Assembly (NCBI GenBank): GCA_022759145.1
Contig: JAEMPV010000050.1
Coordinates: forward strand, 15,619 to 49,691
Direction: 5' to 3'
DNA: 34,073 nucleotides
Source: Caldisericum sp.
Lineage (GTDB): Bacteria; Caldisericota; Caldisericia; Caldisericales; Caldisericaceae
Below, in pieces: positions 32,659 through 34,073 of this stretch (position 1 is its first letter; the number at the start of each line of letters is the position of its first letter). Under the pieces are notes generated by a model. That model did no database searches. It was not told the DNA's origin and saw only the letters and a list, made by a program, of their open reading frames with translations. A program made the translations under genes and the position numbers.

Positions 32659-34073
32659 ATGCGAAAAGTTTCAAGAGAAGAAATTTTAACCGGTAACCCT
32701 GTAAAAATAATGTTCCAACTGGGTTTGCCGCTGATGATTTCACAAATACTTTTTACTTTTTACAATATGGCTGATACCTTCTGGCTTGGACACCTACCTC
32801 CAGCAGAGTCTGGAAGTGCAGTTGCAGGACTTCAGGTTGCATTCCCGATTGTGTGGTTTATTATATCATTTACTTTAGGTTTTGGATTTGCAGGCGTTGC
32901 GCTGGTTTCTCAGTATACCGGTGCTAATGACCACAAAAACGCAAACCATGCAGCATCGCAAGTTTTATCCTTCCTTACGCTTGCAGGTATTATTGTTGCA
33001 ATTGTAGGGTTTTTTGTTATGCCTTTAGTTGCAAAATTTATTACAAATGCTGAAAGCGTATCAAGTACTGCAATTAAGTATATGAAAGTGTATGTTTTGG
33101 GGATTCCTTTTCTATTTGTAAGTGCTGCATTTCAGAATATTCTCTCTGCAAAAGGAGATAATGTTACGCCAATGCAAATTTCACTTGTAACAAATATTCT
33201 TAATATAGTGCTCGACCCGTTTCTTATTTTTGGCTGGTGGATATTTCCAAGGCTTACTGTGGTTGGTGCAGCGATTGCAACTGTTATTACAGAAGCACTT
33301 GCTGGACTTATAGCGATTTATTTCCTGTTTAAGGGAACAAAAGGAGTGAAAATATCTTTATCTCACTTAAAGATAGACTTAGAGTGGTTTTCAAGGATTT
33401 TTAAAATTGGTTTTCCTGCAGCGGTCGGAAATTCTGCAACCTCTTTAGGTTTTGTTGTTCTAACAGCCCTTATTGGTCGGCTTCCCAACGCAGAGGTTGC
33501 GTTATCCGCTTATGGAATTGGCGACAGGGCTATACATATCATTTTTGTAGTTGTTGATGGAATTGGTGCCGCGCTTGTCACGATGATTGGGCAGAATCTT
33601 GGTGCGGGTCTTATAGAAAGGGCAGAACAGATTGCAAAGGCAGGTATAAAACTTGAATTTATGATCACACTTATTGAAAGCGCTGTTATTTTTGCTATTC
33701 GAGACACAATCTTCGAGGTATTTATCCCTGGTAACACTGCAGTAATTCAGGAAGGTAGCAAATTTTTGACGATCTTCATCCTTGGGCTTCCTTTCTTTGG
33801 GCTTTTTTCGGCTGTTTCAGGTGTATTTAGGGGATCAGGACATAATGTTGAACCAATGGTTGGAGATTTGCTAAGATTATGGGGGCTGAGACTACCTTTG
33901 TCATATATTCTTGCAAAATTTTGGGGCTCTACAGGCATTTGGTGGGGAATGACGCTCAGCAATATAATTGCAGCAATAGTAATTTATATCTTGTTTACTT
34001 TTGGTAAGTGGAAAGTCCCTATTATTAAAAAAGAAGAAGCCTTAGTTGAGGAAAGCGTTGTTCTTTCGGAGCA
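32659..34073 (+). CDS. MATE family efflux transporter (3' end outside window)
   Basis: 471 codons are present; the frame is still open at the window edge, though the tail (KKEEALVEESVV) is already hydrophilic, so few residues are missing. ATG 32659 has GAGGTGA upstream, 15 bases after the previous gene. Starts with ILTGNPVKIMFQLGLPLMISQ and MADTFWLGHL, then repeats the pattern in the second half (FKIGFPAAVGN, AYGIGDRAIHI, MIGQNLGAG): two 6-helix bundles of a NorM/DinF-type polysaccharide-lipid/drug exporter family. Uses a Na+ or H+ gradient. Co-transcription with the DUF2089 regulator suggests regulated efflux. Confidence 0.93.
   Translation, partial: MRKVSREEILTGNPVKIMFQLGLPLMISQILFTFYNMADTFWLGHLPPAESGSAVAGLQVAFPIVWFIISFTLGFGFAGVALVSQYTGANDHKNANHAASQVLSFLTLAGIIVAIVGFFVMPLVAKFITNAESVSSTAIKYMKVYVLGIPFLFVSAAFQNILSAKGDNVTPMQISLVTNILNIVLDPFLIFGWWIFPRLTVVGAAIATVITEALAGLIAIYFLFKGTKGVKISLSHLKIDLEWFSRIFKIGFPAAVGNSATSLGFVVLTALIGRLPNAEVALSAYGIGDRAIHIIFVVVDGIGAALVTMIGQNLGAGLIERAEQIAKAGIKLEFMITLIESAVIFAIRDTIFEVFIPGNTAVIQEGSKFLTIFILGLPFFGLFSAVSGVFRGSGHNVEPMVGDLLRLWGLRLPLSYILAKFWGSTGIWWGMTLSNIIAAIVIYILFTFGKWKVPIIKKEEALVEESVVLSE

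Noticed and set aside
1-34073. CRISPR array, insertion sequence, prophage or rRNA
   Set aside because: No regularly spaced repeats, transposase, integrase or rRNA sequence are seen in the window.

Overview
The window is an AT-rich bacterial chromosome segment (no archaeal signatures: Shine-Dalgarno sites, sigma70-type promoters, grpE-dnaK-dnaJ, DivIC/FtsB-like protein). Gene content points to an anaerobic, probably thermophilic, peptidoglycan-containing heterotroph: four-subunit pyruvate:ferredoxin oxidoreductase with its own 4Fe-4S ferredoxin, GTP-type PEP carboxykinase, pyruvate kinase, a CxC-tailed MTA phosphorylase, very GC-rich tRNA stems in an AT-rich background, and a DUF3160 protein. 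A Caldisericum-, Dictyoglomus- or Thermotogae-like lineage is my best guess, but the window alone does not settle it.

Layout. (1) 1-3319, plus strand: a tight muropeptide-breakdown operon, nagA (partial) - NlpC/P60 endopeptidase - LD-carboxypeptidase - diaminopimelate decarboxylase. (2) 3323-7262, minus strand: argR-argG-argH followed by an L-Ala-D/L-Glu-type dipeptide epimerase, which functionally belongs with operon 1 but sits in the arginine operon. A candidate ArgR operator lies on the argR -10 box. (3) 7640-9517: GTP-PEPCK with a terminator. (4) 9551-13827, minus: a membrane-anchored DUF3160 protein overlapping a MEMO-CapA two-domain protein, function unknown. (5) 13932-14345: thioredoxin-type arsenate reductase. 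(6) 14390-18011, minus: a three-subunit molybdenum hydroxylase (FAD, 2Fe-2S, Moco subunits), divergent from a lipoprotein solute-binding protein (18071-19213) with a shared palindromic promoter. (7) 19245-20026, minus: DivIC/FtsB-like protein, YabR-like S1 protein, and a tRNA-Met(CAU) overlapping the S1 gene's stop codon. (8) 20157-23429: ferredoxin and porGDAB. (9) 23531-25799: MTA phosphorylase, rhomboid protease, and an unrecognised PD-(D/E)XK-like protein. (10) 25901-30813: grpE-dnaK-dnaJ-pyk behind a CIRCE-like operator. (11) 30957-34073: a DUF2089 zinc-ribbon regulator, a DUF4097 protein, a small MFS-like remnant ORF, a SHOCT-like protein and a MATE transporter cut by the window end.

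How the genes work together. Operon 1 plus the epimerase could take murein tri/tetrapeptides to D-Ala, L-Ala, L-Glu, meso-DAP and lysine, while NagA feeds the amino sugar to glycolysis. L-Glu is an arginine precursor, which gives a rationale for placing the epimerase behind argH. Pyruvate kinase, POR/ferredoxin and PEPCK define the PEP-pyruvate-acetyl-CoA node. The most unusual items are the MEMO-CapA/DUF3160 pair, the DUF2089/DUF4097/SHOCT-like cluster sharing one short helical module, the CDS-tRNA overlap, and three genes without Shine-Dalgarno sites whose -10 boxes lie 6-10 nt from the ATG (candidate leaderless mRNAs).
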